Shown here: piece by piece, positions 37,076 to 48,502 of the stretch
Layout of the letters: each line of letters starts with the position of its first letter
Numbering within the stretch: position 1 is the first letter of the stretch
From: Mycolicibacter icosiumassiliensis
Lineage (GTDB): Bacteria > Actinomycetota > Actinomycetes > Mycobacteriales > Mycobacteriaceae
Direction: 5' to 3'
Length of the DNA: 49,052 nt
Assembly (NCBI RefSeq): GCF_900078685.2
Contig: NZ_LT546166.1
Coordinates: 1,272,021 to 1,321,072, forward strand
The notes under the pieces: generated by a model
Databases searched by the model: none
Told to the model about the DNA's origin: nothing
The model's input: only the letters and a program-made list of their open reading frames with translations
Made by a program: the position numbers and the translations under genes

Positions 37076-37681
37076 ATGGCTCGTTACACCGGACCCGCCA
37101 CCCGCAAGTCCCGCCGTCTGGGCGTCGACCTCATCGGCGGCGACCAGGCATTTGAAAAGCGGCCCTACCCGCCCGGCCAGCACGGCCGCGCCCGGGTCAA
37201 GGAAAGCGAATACCGACTGCAGTTGCAGGAGAAGCAGAAGGCTCGCTTCACCTACGGCGTGATGGAGAAGCAGTTCCGTCGCTACTACGAGGAAGCTGTC
37301 CGTCGCGGCGGCAAGACCGGCGAGGAACTGCTGCGCATCCTGGAGAGCCGGCTGGACAACGTGGTTTACCGCGCCGGCCTGGCCCGCACCCGTCGGATGG
37401 CCCGTCAGCTGGTCAGCCACGGCCACTTCACCGTCAACGGTGTGAAGGTCGATGTGCCCAGCTACCAGGTGTCGCAGTACGACATCATCGACGTCAAGGA
37501 CAAGTCGCTCAACACGGTGCCGTTCCAGATCGCCCGCGAGATCGCCGGCGACCGTCCGATCCCGGGTTGGCTGCAGGTGGTCGGGGAGCGGCAGCGCATC
37601 CTGGTCCACCAGCTGCCCGAGCGTGCGCAGATCGTCGTCCCGCTCACCGAGCAGCTGATCGTCGAGTTTTACTCGAAGTAA
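37076..37681 (+). CDS. rpsD: Ribosomal protein S4 (uS4)
   Basis: A 201-residue primary 16S rRNA-binding protein. It begins MARYTGPATRKSRRLGVDLIGG and lacks the N-terminal zinc-binding cysteines seen in some S4 forms (C-minus type). The S4 RNA-binding domain is at about residues 92-155 (RLDNVVYRAGLARTRRMARQLVSHGHFTVNGVKVDVPSYQVSQYDIIDV). A strong hairpin follows the stop (37686-37706), before rpoA. Confidence 0.97.
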   Translation: MARYTGPATRKSRRLGVDLIGGDQAFEKRPYPPGQHGRARVKESEYRLQLQEKQKARFTYGVMEKQFRRYYEEAVRRGGKTGEELLRILESRLDNVVYRAGLARTRRMARQLVSHGHFTVNGVKVDVPSYQVSQYDIIDVKDKSLNTVPFQIAREIAGDRPIPGWLQVVGERQRILVHQLPERAQIVVPLTEQLIVEFYSK

Positions 37682-38797
<1,116 letters not shown>

Positions 38798-38825
38798 CGC
38801 CCAACCTCTCGAAAAGAGAGCCGTC

Positions 38826-38851
38826 CCGGCCCTACCTGATACGGGGGCCGG
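38826..38851 (+). other. Hairpin in the rpoA-rplQ spacer
   Basis: CCGGCCC (38826-38832) and GGGCCGG (38845-38851) can pair around a 12-base loop, and just before it CTCTC-GAAAA-GAGAG forms another small stem-loop (38807-38821). Both lie between the rpoA stop and the rplQ Shine-Dalgarno. Function unknown; RNA processing or attenuation. Confidence 0.4.
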
Positions 38852-38872
38852 CCCCATTGAGGAGAAGTCGCA

Positions 38873-39418
38873 ATGCCCAAGCCCACTAAGGGTCCCCGCC
38901 TCGGCGGAAAGTCCTCGCACCAGAAGGCGCTGCTGGCCAACCTGGCCACGTCGCTGTTCACTCACGGCCGGATCAAGACGACCGAGCCGAAGGCGCGGGC
39001 ATTGCGGCCGTACGCCGAGAAGCTGATCACCCACGCCAAGAAGGGCACGCTGCACAACCGGCGTGAGGTGCTCAAGAAGATCCGCGACAAGGACGTGGTG
39101 CACTCGCTGTTCGCCGAGATCGCGCCGCACTTCGCGGACCGCAACGGTGGCTACACCCGCATCATCAAGGTCGAGGCGCGTCAGGGCGACAACGCCCCGA
39201 TGGCCGTGATCGAGCTGGTTCGGGAGAAGACCGTGACCTCCGAGGCTGACCGCGCCCGGCGCGCCGCGGCCAAGGCGGAGAAGGCCGCCCCCAAGACCGA
39301 GAAGGCGGAGAAGCCCCCCAAGGTCGAGGAGAAGGTCGAAGAGCCGGCCACCGAGGCTACTGAAGCCACCGAGGCTGCTGAGGTCACCGATGCGGCCGAG
39401 GGTACCGACGAGTCCTGA
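38873..39418 (+). CDS. rplQ: Ribosomal protein L17 (bL17)
   Basis: 181 residues. The core (1-118, [58 protein letters not shown]...) is the normal 50S protein. A long extension follows, rich in Lys/Ala/Glu ([43 protein letters not shown]) as in other mycobacteria. ATG 38873 follows GAGGAGA. The end overlaps the truA start by 29 bp. Confidence 0.96.
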   Translation: MPKPTKGPRLGGKSSHQKALLANLATSLFTHGRIKTTEPKARALRPYAEKLITHAKKGTLHNRREVLKKIRDKDVVHSLFAEIAPHFADRNGGYTRIIKVEARQGDNAPMAVIELVREKTVTSEADRARRAAAKAEKAAPKTEKAEKPPKVEEKVEEPATEATEATEAAEVTDAAEGTDES

Positions 39419-40265
39419 CGGCACGGCCGAAGTCGTCCGGCTTCGGCTCGACATCGCCTACGACGGCACGGAATTCGCCGGCTGGGCGGTTCAGGCGGGA
39501 CAGCGCACGGTCGCCGGAGTTCTCGACGAGGCTCTGACGACCGTGTTCCGCACTCCGGTGCGGTTGTTCGCGGCCGGTCGTACCGATACCGGTGTGCACG
39601 CTACCGGGCAGGTGGCGCATGTCGACGTTCCGACTTCGGCGTTATCGCATGCCTATTCGCGGACTCGGCGTGATGGCGAGCCGGAGTTCTTGGCGCTGAC
39701 ACGGCGATTGGCGCGCTTCCTGCCGATGGACGTGCGGGTGTTGCGGGTGCGGCGTACTGTCGCTGACTTCGACGCCCGGTTCTCGGCGCTGCGCCGCCAC
39801 TACGCCTACCGGCTGTCGACCGCGCCCTACGGGGTGGTGCCCCAGGAGGCCCGCTACATCACCGCGTGGTCGCGTCCGCTGGACGTCGACGCGATGGTGC
39901 AGGCCTCCCGAAATCTGGTGGGGCTGCATGACTTTGCCGCCTTCTGTCGGCATCGCGAGGGGGCGACCACCATTCGCGACCTGCAGCGCCTGGACTGGGT
40001 CCGCGACGGTGATCTGGTCACCGCGCACGTCAGTGCCGACGCGTTCTGCTGGTCGATGGTGCGCTCCCTGGTCGGGGCGGTGCTGGCGGTCGGTGAGCAC
40101 CGGCGCGATGCCGCGTGGTGCGCCGATCTGCTGAACGCGCAGCGCCGCTCCAGTGATTTCACCGCCGCGCCGGCACGTGGGCTATCACTGGTCGGCGTCG
40201 ACTACCCGCCGGACGACCAGCTGGGGGCGCGCACCATCATCACCCGGGATCTGCGGACCCGCTAG
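39390..40265 (+). CDS. truA: tRNA pseudouridine(38-40) synthase
   Basis: 291 residues, with catalytic Asp66 in [37 protein letters not shown] and [20 protein letters not shown] are the other conserved blocks. Chosen start ATG 39390 overlaps the rplQ C-terminus; the first ten residues are not family-typical, so a start further downstream (for instance the GTG near the EVVRL residues) is possible. Last gene of the ribosomal block. Confidence 0.93.
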   Translation: MRPRVPTSPDGTAEVVRLRLDIAYDGTEFAGWAVQAGQRTVAGVLDEALTTVFRTPVRLFAAGRTDTGVHATGQVAHVDVPTSALSHAYSRTRRDGEPEFLALTRRLARFLPMDVRVLRVRRTVADFDARFSALRRHYAYRLSTAPYGVVPQEARYITAWSRPLDVDAMVQASRNLVGLHDFAAFCRHREGATTIRDLQRLDWVRDGDLVTAHVSADAFCWSMVRSLVGAVLAVGEHRRDAAWCADLLNAQRRSSDFTAAPARGLSLVGVDYPPDDQLGARTIITRDLRTR

Positions 40266-40304
40266 TCGTCGCGAGATCCTGCTGACGCAGGTGTCTACTC
40301 GCAC

Positions 40305-40319
40305 TTTCCCTGCGGGAAA
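40305..40319. terminator. Short hairpin between truA and cutinase 1
   Basis: TTTCCC (40305-40310), TGC, and GGGAAA (40314-40319) form a 6-bp stem with a 3-base loop, in the 75 bp between the convergent stops. A weak bidirectional terminator is possible. Confidence 0.4.
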
Positions 40320-40340
40320 CCGATTTCGAGGCTATCGCTG

Positions 40341-40982
40341 TTACAGCAGGCCGGCGACGAACGAAGCGGCCTGATTGGTCATGCCGGGGGTGTAGCCCGA
40401 ATGCGCGGAGACCAAGCGTCCGGGGGAGCAGACCGGGTCACCATCGGTGCACAAGTCGATGGTCTTGAATCCGTAGGCGGGACTGTTGGTCAGCGGCTGC
40501 CCGATCTTGTTCGACGGATTGCCGAACACCGCGATCGCCGCGACGTGATCGGCGGCCTCGGGCGGCAACGGCGCGGTGAAACCGAAGCCGGGCACCGGTG
40601 CGGCGGCCACGATGTCGATGATCGCCGCGCCCTGCGAGTACCCGCCGAGGACCAGGCGGGTGCCCGGGCAGTTCTCCACCATCCACATGATGTGACCGCT
40701 GGCATCGTTGGCGCCGTCGGCTGCCCGACCGAAGTCATAGCTGGCCGGGTAGTTGACCGCATAGGCGCCGATCGATCGAGACGTCTGCCCCCGCAGGGCG
40801 CTGACCAGGCCATCGCCCACCCGGCCCAGGCCCGGCGGCTCGTTGGTCCCGCGGGCGAACACCACCTCGACGTCGGGGCAACCGTCAGCCGAGGCCGTCG
40901 GCATCGATGACGCGGTGGGGTCCATCAGCAGCGCTGCGGCAGCGGCCCCGGCCGCCAGGATGCGGAATGCCTTCATGATCAC
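40341..40982 (-). CDS. Secreted cutinase family hydrolase 1
   Basis: A 213-residue secreted esterase/lipase of the cutinase family (mycobacterial Cut1-Cut7, CFP21). It has a signal peptide with cleavage near SADG (residue 33), the DGCPDVEVVFARGTNEPPGLGRVG start, nucleophile Ser116 in GGYSQG, and the DGDPVC and SAHSGYTPG parts with the catalytic Asp and His. Six cysteines would give disulfides. GTG 40980-40982 and ATG 40974-40976 are both possible starts; no good Shine-Dalgarno. With the cutinase at 41036 it forms a pair like M. tuberculosis Rv3451-Rv3452. Confidence 0.92.
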   Translation of the reverse strand: MIMKAFRILAAGAAAAALLMDPTASSMPTASADGCPDVEVVFARGTNEPPGLGRVGDGLVSALRGQTSRSIGAYAVNYPASYDFGRAADGANDASGHIMWMVENCPGTRLVLGGYSQGAAIIDIVAAAPVPGFGFTAPLPPEAADHVAAIAVFGNPSNKIGQPLTNSPAYGFKTIDLCTDGDPVCSPGRLVSAHSGYTPGMTNQAASFVAGLL

Positions 40983-41035
40983 CGATAGTAGCGAAAAAAA
41001 GCGTTGACGAGCTAACTAAGTCAGCGTGGGCCTGA

Positions 41036-41731
41036 TCACGGTGTCAGCGTCGGCGCCGGTCCCGCAGCCCGCAGCCGGCCGGCGATGAAGTTCGCCGCCT
41101 GGCTGGTCATTGCCGGGATGTAGCCGTCGGTGTGATCGGCCCATTCGTTGCCCGGCCCTTCGTGGCAGATCGGGTCACCCGGATTGCACAGGTCCAGGGC
41201 CTTGGAGCCGAACAGGGCGCTCTGTGTGCTGATCGGCCCGCCGGTGCGGTCGGCGGGGTTGCCGAAGGTGGTCACCGCCACCACTTGGTCGGCGTACTGG
41301 GCGGGCAGCTGGTTGCCCCAGCTGATGCCGCCCACCTGCGTGCCGGTGACGATGTCGATCACGGACGCGCCCTGTGAGTAGCCGCCCAGCACCAGTTGGG
41401 TGTCCGGGCAGACGTCGGCCGCCGCTTTGACCCGCTTGATCACGTCATTGGCACCGTCGCCGCCACCCAGCTGCAGCCGGCCGGCGGGGTAGTTGACCGC
41501 GTACTCGTCGACCTTCTTCGAGGTCTGCTGGCGCAGCGAGTCGATCAGGGCGCGGCCGACCCGGCCGACGCCCGGGGGCTCGCTGGTGCCGCGGGCGAAG
41601 ATGACCTCGACGTCCGGGCAGTCGTAGGCGGACGCCACCGGGGCGACACGCGGCGCTACGGCCGGGAGCATCAGCAGTGCGCCGGCCATCAATGTCGTGG
41701 AAAAAATGCTGCTCAGCTGAACAAAACGCAT
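41036..41731 (-). CDS. Secreted cutinase family hydrolase 2
   Basis: A 231-residue paralogue of the adjacent cutinase. The signal peptide (cleavage near SAYD, residue 35) is followed by [24 protein letters not shown], nucleophile Ser119 in [11 protein letters not shown], and [28 protein letters not shown] with catalytic Asp and His. ATG 41729-41731 is chosen because it starts the signal peptide directly. An imperfect inverted repeat (41741-41764) lies between it and the divergent eccB4. Cutinases next to ESX-4 are the mycobacterial arrangement. Confidence 0.93.
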   Translation of the reverse strand: MRFVQLSSIFSTTLMAGALLMLPAVAPRVAPVASAYDCPDVEVIFARGTSEPPGVGRVGRALIDSLRQQTSKKVDEYAVNYPAGRLQLGGGDGANDVIKRVKAAADVCPDTQLVLGGYSQGASVIDIVTGTQVGGISWGNQLPAQYADQVVAVTTFGNPADRTGGPISTQSALFGSKALDLCNPGDPICHEGPGNEWADHTDGYIPAMTSQAANFIAGRLRAAGPAPTLTP

Positions 41732-41740
41732 ACCCAAGAT

Positions 41741-41764
41741 GGTACCGAAACCGAATTCGATACC
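41741..41764. promoter_or_regulatory. Imperfect inverted repeat between cutinase 2 and eccB4
   Basis: GGTACCGAA (41741-41749) and TTCGATACC (41756-41764) are inverted copies at 8 of 9 positions, separated by six bases. It lies between the divergent starts at 41731 and 41816 and could control either. No regulator is assigned. Confidence 0.4.
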
Positions 41765-41815
41765 TACCGGCCTGTGGATGGCCGAGCACGGTCGCACCGG
41801 TCTCACGCATAGCGT

Positions 41816-42931
41816 GTGACCGATATGCCCGGGCGATCGACGACGCAGCTTCAGCTCAGCGCACACCGCTTCCTGGCCCGTCGGATGGAACGGGCGCTGC
41901 GGTGCGGACAGGTGACGGGCGGCCCCGTCCCCGGTCGAGCCGCCCTGGGCCTGGGATGGCTCTTCAGCATGGTGGTAACCGCCGGCGCGGTGATGCTGGC
42001 CGTCCTACGGCCGCAGCCGGTCCTGGGTGACGCGCTCATCGTGCTGGACCGCGCGACCGGGGCGCTCTATGTCCGGATCGGCGACACGATGCATCCGGTG
42101 GACAACCTCGCTTCGGCTCGGCTGATCACCGGTGCGGCCGACCCGCGACCGGTGGACGGCGCCGCGGTCGGCCGGGCGCGGCGTGGGCCGCCGCTGGGCA
42201 TCCCGGGTGCGCCGGGCGTGCTCGGGACGGCACTGCCGGGCGCCGTGACGTGGTCGCTGTGTGAGGACTCCGCCGGCACCACCCTCATCGTCGGCATCGA
42301 CCCGCTGCCGGCCGCCCGCCTCGACCCGAAACAAGCGGTACCGGTCAGCTCCGAGTCCGGGGCAACCTATCTGCTCCGCGACGGGCGCCGGGTTGCGGTC
42401 GACCCTGCCGACCCGCTGCTGGACTCCGCTGCGCCGAGACGGGTCTCGGCACTGCTGCTCAACGCGATTCCCGAAGCCTCACCCGCTATGGCCTCCGATC
42501 GGGTGGAGTATCTCCGAGTGCGGCCCGCCCCGGCCACGCTGTGCGTGCATTGGCGCGCGGACGACCCCGCCGGGATCACCTTGTCGGCCGGGCTGAATCT
42601 GCCGGCGGGGGAGGCGCCGACAGTGCTGGCCCAGTCAGACGGTCCGGGCCCCGACCTGGACGGGGTCTATCTGCCGCCGGGACACAGTGCCTACGTGCGG
42701 GCGGTCGACACCGCTGGTCACCCCCGCGGAGTCGGCTATCTGATCGCCGACAGCGGGGTGCGGTTCACCGTCGATGACGACGACGCGGCGCGCAGGCTGG
42801 GGCTGCCCGCGGTGGCCGCCGGGGTGCCGTGGCCGATGCTGACTGGGTTGCCGCCCGGTCCCCGGCTCAGTCGGGACCAAGCGCTGCTGGGCCGCGACGT
42901 GGTTCCCGGCCAGACAGCGCCCGGCCGGTGA
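41816..42931 (+). CDS. eccB4: ESX-4 component EccB4, internally shortened
   Basis: EccB is the periplasmic-facing core subunit of the type VII secretion membrane complex. The 371-residue protein has [20 protein letters not shown] in the N-terminal cytosolic part, one membrane helix (about 45-65, [20 protein letters not shown]), then [23 protein letters not shown] and [19 protein letters not shown]-terminal part with [29 protein letters not shown] and [16 protein letters not shown] is family-typical. Family members are usually near 470-500 residues and carry a YYVVL-x-DGVQ-type segment after the LLNA-PE motif; here that whole stretch is missing. Its 3' end overlaps mycP4 by 65 bp tail to tail. 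Confidence 0.88.
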   Translation: MTDMPGRSTTQLQLSAHRFLARRMERALRCGQVTGGPVPGRAALGLGWLFSMVVTAGAVMLAVLRPQPVLGDALIVLDRATGALYVRIGDTMHPVDNLASARLITGAADPRPVDGAAVGRARRGPPLGIPGAPGVLGTALPGAVTWSLCEDSAGTTLIVGIDPLPAARLDPKQAVPVSSESGATYLLRDGRRVAVDPADPLLDSAAPRRVSALLLNAIPEASPAMASDRVEYLRVRPAPATLCVHWRADDPAGITLSAGLNLPAGEAPTVLAQSDGPGPDLDGVYLPPGHSAYVRAVDTAGHPRGVGYLIADSGVRFTVDDDDAARRLGLPAVAAGVPWPMLTGLPPGPRLSRDQALLGRDVVPGQTAPGR

Positions 42932-44171
42932 CGGCTGATAGGAGCAACGCCAATAGCACCGCCGTGCTGAGAATCGCGGTGCGCAGCCCGGCGGGAGCGG
43001 GTTCGGCAGTGGGTTCCAGGCCCGGGTCGGGTCGGGGCAGCGGTGGGCCAGGCCGGGACGGTTCGAGGGAAGTGGCCACGTCAAAGGTGAGCGCCGCCAA
43101 CGGGTCCACCACGCCCGCGCCGACGACATCGTCACGCCCACCCGGTGGGTGGTGGGCGGTGGCCTTGATCCGGTCCATCACCTGCCGCGGGGTCCACTGT
43201 GGGAACCGGGCGCGGATCAGCGCCACCACACCGCTGACCACCGGCGCGGCGAAGCTGGTGCCGCGCAAAGCCGAGCCGTCGAGGGTGTCGGCCATCGCAT
43301 CGCCGACGGTGCTCAACGAGAGCACCGCTTCGCCGGGAGCGGCCACGTCGACCCACGGTCCGGGCAGGGTGAACGCCGAGGCGACGCCGCGGGCATCCAC
43401 CGAGGCGACGGTCAGCACGTAGTCGTCGTACCAGGCCGGAGTGACAATCCTGGGTCCGTCACCGCCGCACCCGTCGTCGGTGTTGCCGGCTGCCGTGACG
43501 ACGACGCTGCTCTTGACCTCAACCGCATACGCCAGGGCGGCGCCCAACGGCCGGTCGTCGAGCCCGGAATTTGCGGGCCGGCAGGCCACCGCGGAGATGT
43601 TGATCACCGACGCGCCCAGATCGGCCGCGGTACGCACCGCCTTGGCCAGGGTGTCGACATCGCCGATACCGGGCGCCTCGCCGAGGGTGCCGAACCTTGC
43701 GCTGGAGGCTCGGATGCCGATCACGGTGGCCAACGGCGCTACGCCGCTGAACCGGTCGGCCACGGGATCCGCTGCGGCCGCGATGATTCCGGCGACCAGG
43801 GTGCCGTGTCCGTCGCAATCCCGAGTGCCGTCACCGGTGGACACGTAGTCGCCGCCGCCGATCAGACCGGGCAGCCGCCGGTGCGCCGCAACACCGGTAT
43901 CGATCACCGCAACCCGCTGGCCGGCACCGCGGGTGAGCGCCCAGGCCGCCGCCAGGTCCAGCCCGTCGAGCTGGGTCGGGGGACTACCCGGTCCCAGCGA
44001 GCCCACCGTGCACACCTCACGTTGCACCGTGGGGCGTGCCGGCGCAGCCGGCGCCGGGGCAGGCAACAGACTGCGGTCCACCGGCGGCGGTGCAACCGCG
44101 TTGGCCGGCGGTGTGGCCGTTGCCGCTGCGATCGTCGCGGCCGCCACCAGCCGAGCGATCCGAGTGCGCAC
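42867..44171 (-). CDS. mycP4: ESX-4 mycosin (subtilisin-like serine protease)
   Basis: A 434-residue membrane-anchored protease. The signal sequence (about residues 1-26) is followed by a proline-rich linker; the catalytic triad is Asp91 (VAVIDTGV), His122 (DGHGTLVAGI) and Ser306 (RGTSFAAPVVSG), with oxyanion Asn230 (TAAGN). A C-terminal membrane helix ([20 protein letters not shown]) ends the protein. It sits 3 bp from eccD4, and its C-terminal coding end overlaps eccB4. Mycosins are needed for complex stability. Confidence 0.94.
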   Translation of the reverse strand: MRTRIARLVAAATIAAATATPPANAVAPPPVDRSLLPAPAPAAPARPTVQREVCTVGSLGPGSPPTQLDGLDLAAAWALTRGAGQRVAVIDTGVAAHRRLPGLIGGGDYVSTGDGTRDCDGHGTLVAGIIAAAADPVADRFSGVAPLATVIGIRASSARFGTLGEAPGIGDVDTLAKAVRTAADLGASVINISAVACRPANSGLDDRPLGAALAYAVEVKSSVVVTAAGNTDDGCGGDGPRIVTPAWYDDYVLTVASVDARGVASAFTLPGPWVDVAAPGEAVLSLSTVGDAMADTLDGSALRGTSFAAPVVSGVVALIRARFPQWTPRQVMDRIKATAHHPPGGRDDVVGAGVVDPLAALTFDVATSLEPSRPGPPLPRPDPGLEPTAEPAPAGLRTAILSTAVLLALLLSAVTGRALSGREPRRGPAALGPD

Positions 44172-44174
44172 GCG

Positions 44175-45323
44175 TCAGCCCAGACTCAGTCCGCGGGCAA
44201 GGCTGTACAACCCGCACAGCCAGCACGCCAGCGGCGCCAGCGAGCCGAGTGCCAGGCCCTCCACGACTTCGGCGCCACGCCAGACCAGCGGGGACCCGGT
44301 CGGAGCGGCGAAGCCAAGGCCGAGCGCGGCCGCGACCAGCACCACGGCTAGTGCCGCCGGCCACTGCCCGGTGGTGTTGCTGGCCGCGCCGAGCAGGCCG
44401 ATCGCCAACGTGGCGGTGCCGCCGGCGAGCAAGGACGCGATCTGTACACCGTCGGTGTGCGAGCGGGCTCGCAGTGCCAGCGCTACACCGGCGATCGCCG
44501 CGAATACCGCGCCGACCAGGCGGGGCGCCCCGGCAATCCCCACGGCGGCACCCAGCGCCACCAATGCCGTAGCCGCCACCACCAAGCCCGTCAACAGATC
44601 GTGCGCCTCGCTCACCCGCGACGGCACGGAGTCCTCCCGACGGAACAACCCGGTGGCCGCGGCCGCCACTCGGCCGGCGGTGCGGACCAGGCCCACTCCA
44701 GCGGCAACCGCCACGGCTCCCACCCGGGGTGGTGCAATCCCGGTCACCGCGATGGCCATTCCGGCGACCGCGCCCAGTACCGCCAACCCGGCCAGGCAGC
44801 ACAACGTCGTGCGCACGGTCCCGCCGCAGCCACTCGGCGGGACGGTCATCAGGGTGACCGCCCCGGCAGCCGCGACCGCCAACAGTGCGTTCGGGGCGCC
44901 GGGTCCGCCGGGTATCGCCACGAAGCCGGCCACCCCGGCTAGCCCGGACGCTGTCAATGCGGCGCTGAGCCGGCACGCCACTGGACTCCACGGGCGCTCG
45001 ATCGTCCGTACCGTGGCCGCCGCCTGTTCGGCCGGATCATCGAACATCACCTGCGGAGCCGGACATTCGGCGCGGGTCAACACCAGCGTGGAGCCATCGC
45101 GGATGCCTTGTTGGGACAGGGTTTTCCCGCCGTCCAGTGCTGCCCTGCCCGGCTCGGACAGGTGATAGGGGCGCAGCGAGTGCGGGTTGGTCCGGTGCGG
45201 TATCAGATCTAGGACCGACGCGATCAGGGTCGCCACCGGGACCCCGGACGGTAGCGTCAGATCAGCGTGCGCGGTATCGGCGTGTACTGCGACGCGGTAC
45301 AGGCCGGAATCTGGAATCGGCAC
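44175..45323 (-). CDS. eccD4: ESX-4 component EccD4
   Basis: EccD is the multi-pass membrane subunit lining the type VII secretion complex. The 382-residue protein has an N-terminal ubiquitin-like domain (YRVAVHADTAHADLTLPSGVPVATLIASVLDLIP...KTLSQQGIRDGSTLVLTRAE) and about nine or ten hydrophobic helices. Mycobacterial EccD proteins are usually 450-500 residues with 11 helices, so this is somewhat short. GTG 45321-45323 follows AAAGGGG. It runs into mycP4 after 3 bp, in the same operon. Confidence 0.9.
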   Translation of the reverse strand: MPIPDSGLYRVAVHADTAHADLTLPSGVPVATLIASVLDLIPHRTNPHSLRPYHLSEPGRAALDGGKTLSQQGIRDGSTLVLTRAECPAPQVMFDDPAEQAAATVRTIERPWSPVACRLSAALTASGLAGVAGFVAIPGGPGAPNALLAVAAAGAVTLMTVPPSGCGGTVRTTLCCLAGLAVLGAVAGMAIAVTGIAPPRVGAVAVAAGVGLVRTAGRVAAAATGLFRREDSVPSRVSEAHDLLTGLVVAATALVALGAAVGIAGAPRLVGAVFAAIAGVALALRARSHTDGVQIASLLAGGTATLAIGLLGAASNTTGQWPAALAVVLVAAALGLGFAAPTGSPLVWRGAEVVEGLALGSLAPLACWLCGLYSLARGLSLG

Positions 45324-45499
45324 GTCGCGTTCCCCTTTCGGCTTTGTTGGTCGCACGCTACTGATCCGGCGGGCGAGGGGCTTTCGGCTATCCACAGCTG
45401 ACTTGCCGGTGCAATCGGCACTGCCTACGGTGTGCCGAGCGGCGGGTCGATCCGGTCACCGATGTCGCGCTGCGACGTTTCCTGGACGCCCACGCCACG

Positions 45500-48400
45500 G
45501 TGCCCGATGTTCCCATCGCGCTGATGGTGCTGGGGCCTTCGCCGCTGTTGCTGGATGGCGACACCGAGCGGGCCCGCGGTCTGCTGCGCGCGCTGATCTG
45601 TCAGCTCGCCGTGCTGCACGGCCCCGATGCATTGCTGATCGCGGCCGCCGCCAGTCAGCATCCCGGCGACTGGGACTGGTTGAAATGGCTGCCGCACCAT
45701 CAGCATCCGTCGGCCGCCGATGCCGGCGGACCGCTGCGGCTGACCTACCCCGACCTGGCTGCCGCCGAAACCAGCCTTGCCGGCCGCAGGGCCGTGGTGG
45801 TCAGTGACGACGCGACCGGTCTACGGGTGGCGGAGCTAGGTTCTCGAGGCGAGGATCGCCGCCTGCACGTAACCGCGACGGCGCTGCGTGACGCCGATGG
45901 CCATCTTGGCCGCCCGGACTTTCTGACCCTTGCCGATGCGCTGGTGTGCGCGCGGCGCCTGGCAGCACACCGGCGGGTCGGCTCTAGCGGCACAGTCCGC
46001 GGATGGGCGGACCTGCTGGAGATCGGTGACATTGAGGGTTTCGACCCGCCGACGGGTTGGGCCGCCGTTTCCGCACAGCGGTTGTGCGTGCCGATCGGCA
46101 CCGATGCGAGGGGAGACCCGGTGGCCCTGGACATCAACGAGGCCGCAGTGCGGGGCAGCGGACCGCACGGGCTGTGTGTCGGCGCGACCGGCTCAGGCAA
46201 ATCGGAGTTCCTGCGCACCCTGGTGCTGGGCATGACGGCCAGGCATTCACCGGAGGACCTGAACCTGGTGCTGGTCGACTTCAAAGGCGGTGCAACCTTT
46301 CTCGGCTTCGAGCAGGCCAGGCATGTCTGCGCGGTCATCACCAACCTCGGTGAGGAGGCTCCGCTGGTGGAACGGATGCGCGACGCGCTGGCCGGCGAGA
46401 TGCAGCGGCGCCAGCAGCAGCTGCGCGCTGCCCGGGCGCCCAGCGTCGCCGCATATCGGCAGGCGCGAACCGCGCAGCCGCAGCTGACTGCCCTGCCGGC
46501 ACTGCTGGTGATCGTCGACGAATTCGCCGAACTGATCCACCAGCACCCCGATCTGCTGGACACCTTCATCGCCATCGGCCGACTGGGCCGATCGCTGGGC
46601 ATGCATCTGCTGTTGGCCAGCCAGCGCCTGGAGGAGGGTAGGCTTCGCGGCCTCGAATCGCACCTGTCCTACCGGGTGTGTCTCAAGACGATGTCGGCCG
46701 CCGAATCGCGAATCGTGCTGGGCACCAACGACGCCCATGAACTGCCCAACATCCCCGGGGTTGGGCTCCTACGGACCGCCGACGGCACGGTGCGGCGATT
46801 CCAGACCGCCTACGTCTCCGGGATGTGCCCTCCTGCCCGGTCGGAATCCATCGCGGTGCGCCCGTTCACCGCCGTGCCGCTCGGTCCCGTCCGGGAAGCT
46901 GCCGATCCGGGCGGACGCACCGTGCTGCAGGCCATGCTGCAGCGATTGTCCGGACACGGGCCCGCGGCGCGACAGATATGGCTGGCGCCGCTGGGAGATT
47001 CCCCGACGCTGGGGTCACTCCTCGACGCCGACTACGCCGATCTGACGGTTCCGATCGGAGTCGTCGATCGGCCCTTCGAACAGCGTCGGACCACCCTGTC
47101 GATCCGGTTGGACGGCGCCGCTGGACATGTCGCCGTCGTGGGCGCCCCGCAATCGGGCAAGTCCACTGCGTTGCACACCCTGATCGCCGCGCTGAGTGCT
47201 ACCCGCGACGCGACCCGGGTCGCGCTCTACTGCTTGGACTTCGGCGGCGGGGCACTCTCGGCGATCCGAACCCTGCCGCAGGTTGGGGCGGTCGCCGGCG
47301 TTGGGCAACCGGACCTGGTCCGGCGGGTGGTCGCCGAGATGGAGGCCATCGTGGCGCGGCGCGAAGGCCAGCGAACCGGCTGCGTCGCGGACGACCAAGG
47401 CCCGGCCCCGGACATCTTCCTGGTGATCGACGGATGGTCCGCCCTGTGCCGGGAATTCGAGCTGGAAGACCGAATTGTCGCGCTGGCCGCACGCGGGCTG
47501 TCCTTTCGTGTCCACGTGGTGCTGACCGCGTCGCGGTGGGCCGAGGTGCGGCCCGCCTTGCGGGACCTGATCGGCACGCGTATCGAGCTGCGGCTGGGAG
47601 ATCCGGCCGAATCCGAACTGGATCGTCGCCAGGCCCAGCGGGTGCCGCAGGGCCGGCCCGGACGTGGCCTGACCGACGACGGCATGCACATGCTGCTGGC
47701 CCGCCCGCAGGGCTGGGAACCGATGCGGCACCACGACGGTGCCGTCGCAGCACCGATCCGGTTGCTGCCGACCGTCGTCGACCGGGCCGACCTGACCGCC
47801 GCCCCCAATAGCCTGCCGGTTCTGGGCATCGACGAGCGCGGACTGGAGGTTGTTCCCATCGATTTCGGCCGGCAACCGCACCTGCTTGTCCTGGGCGACA
47901 GTGAGTGCGGCAAGACCTCCGCGCTGCGCACGCTGTGCCGAGAACTGGTGCGGGCCCACCCCGCCGGACAGGCTCAGCTGCTGGTGGTCGACTACCGGCG
48001 CGGCCTGCTGGACGTCGTACCGCCCGGACACCTGGCCGGTTACGCGATGTCGCGGCCCGCGCTGACCACGCTGCTGCCGGATCTGATCGACCAGCTGGCC
48101 GGGCGGCTGCCCGGTACCGACCTCAGGCCGCAGCAACTGCGCGCCGGCTCATGGTGGTCCGGGCCGCAGCTGTACGTGGTGGTCGATGACCACGACCTGG
48201 TGGCTGCCGCGACCGGAAATCCGTTGACACCATTGCTGGAATACCTGCCGCATGCCGGCGATCTCGGGCTACACCTGATCGTCGCCTGCCGGAGCGGGGG
48301 AGCGGCCCGGACGCTGTACGAGCCGATGCTGACCGCACTGACCGATCTGGGCGCGATGAGGCTGATGATGAGCGGCGTGGCGGGCAGCGCCGCGGACACC

Positions 48401-48502
48401 CCGTGGGGTTCGGTTCGCCCGGTGCCCCTGCCGCCCGGGCGCGGCACCCTGGTGACCCGAGCCGACGGCGAGCGGCTCATCCAGGTGGCGTGGGAACCAT
48501 GA
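45500..48502 (+). CDS. eccC4: ESX-4 ATPase EccC4, N-terminally truncated
   Basis: The FtsK/SpoIIIE-type motor of type VII secretion. Three ATPase domains are present: Walker [11 protein letters not shown] (residues about 228-237) with [22 protein letters not shown] (about 549), and [11 protein letters not shown] (about 799); the 2nd and 3rd have degenerate acid motifs (FLVIDGW, YVVVDDH). Family proteins start with two membrane helices and a DUF domain. None of that exists here: GTG 45500 has no Shine-Dalgarno, and homology-like sequence ([18 protein letters not shown]) already begins at about 45446 in an open frame bounded by a stop at 45362. So about 200 residues with the membrane anchor are missing. 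Frame is otherwise intact for 1000 codons. Confidence 0.85.
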   Translation: MPDVPIALMVLGPSPLLLDGDTERARGLLRALICQLAVLHGPDALLIAAAASQHPGDWDWLKWLPHHQHPSAADAGGPLRLTYPDLAAAETSLAGRRAVVVSDDATGLRVAELGSRGEDRRLHVTATALRDADGHLGRPDFLTLADALVCARRLAAHRRVGSSGTVRGWADLLEIGDIEGFDPPTGWAAVSAQRLCVPIGTDARGDPVALDINEAAVRGSGPHGLCVGATGSGKSEFLRTLVLGMTARHSPEDLNLVLVDFKGGATFLGFEQARHVCAVITNLGEEAPLVERMRDALAGEMQRRQQQLRAARAPSVAAYRQARTAQPQLTALPALLVIVDEFAELIHQHPDLLDTFIAIGRLGRSLGMHLLLASQRLEEGRLRGLESHLSYRVCLKTMSAAESRIVLGTNDAHELPNIPGVGLLRTADGTVRRFQTAYVSGMCPPARSESIAVRPFTAVPLGPVREAADPGGRTVLQAMLQRLSGHGPAARQIWLAPLGDSPTLGSLLDADYADLTVPIGVVDRPFEQRRTTLSIRLDGAAGHVAVVGAPQSGKSTALHTLIAALSATRDATRVALYCLDFGGGALSAIRTLPQVGAVAGVGQPDLVRRVVAEMEAIVARREGQRTGCVADDQGPAPDIFLVIDGWSALCREFELEDRIVALAARGLSFRVHVVLTASRWAEVRPALRDLIGTRIELRLGDPAESELDRRQAQRVPQGRPGRGLTDDGMHMLLARPQGWEPMRHHDGAVAAPIRLLPTVVDRADLTAAPNSLPVLGIDERGLEVVPIDFGRQPHLLVLGDSECGKTSALRTLCRELVRAHPAGQAQLLVVDYRRGLLDVVPPGHLAGYAMSRPALTTLLPDLIDQLAGRLPGTDLRPQQLRAGSWWSGPQLYVVVDDHDLVAAATGNPLTPLLEYLPHAGDLGLHLIVACRSGGAARTLYEPMLTALTDLGAMRLMMSGVAGSAADTPWGSVRPVPLPPGRGTLVTRADGERLIQVAWEP

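Noticed and set aside
42867..42931. Possible frame error where eccB4 and mycP4 overlap by 65 bp
   Set aside because: Both reading frames keep family-typical C-terminal ends, so a true tail-to-tail overlap is more likely.
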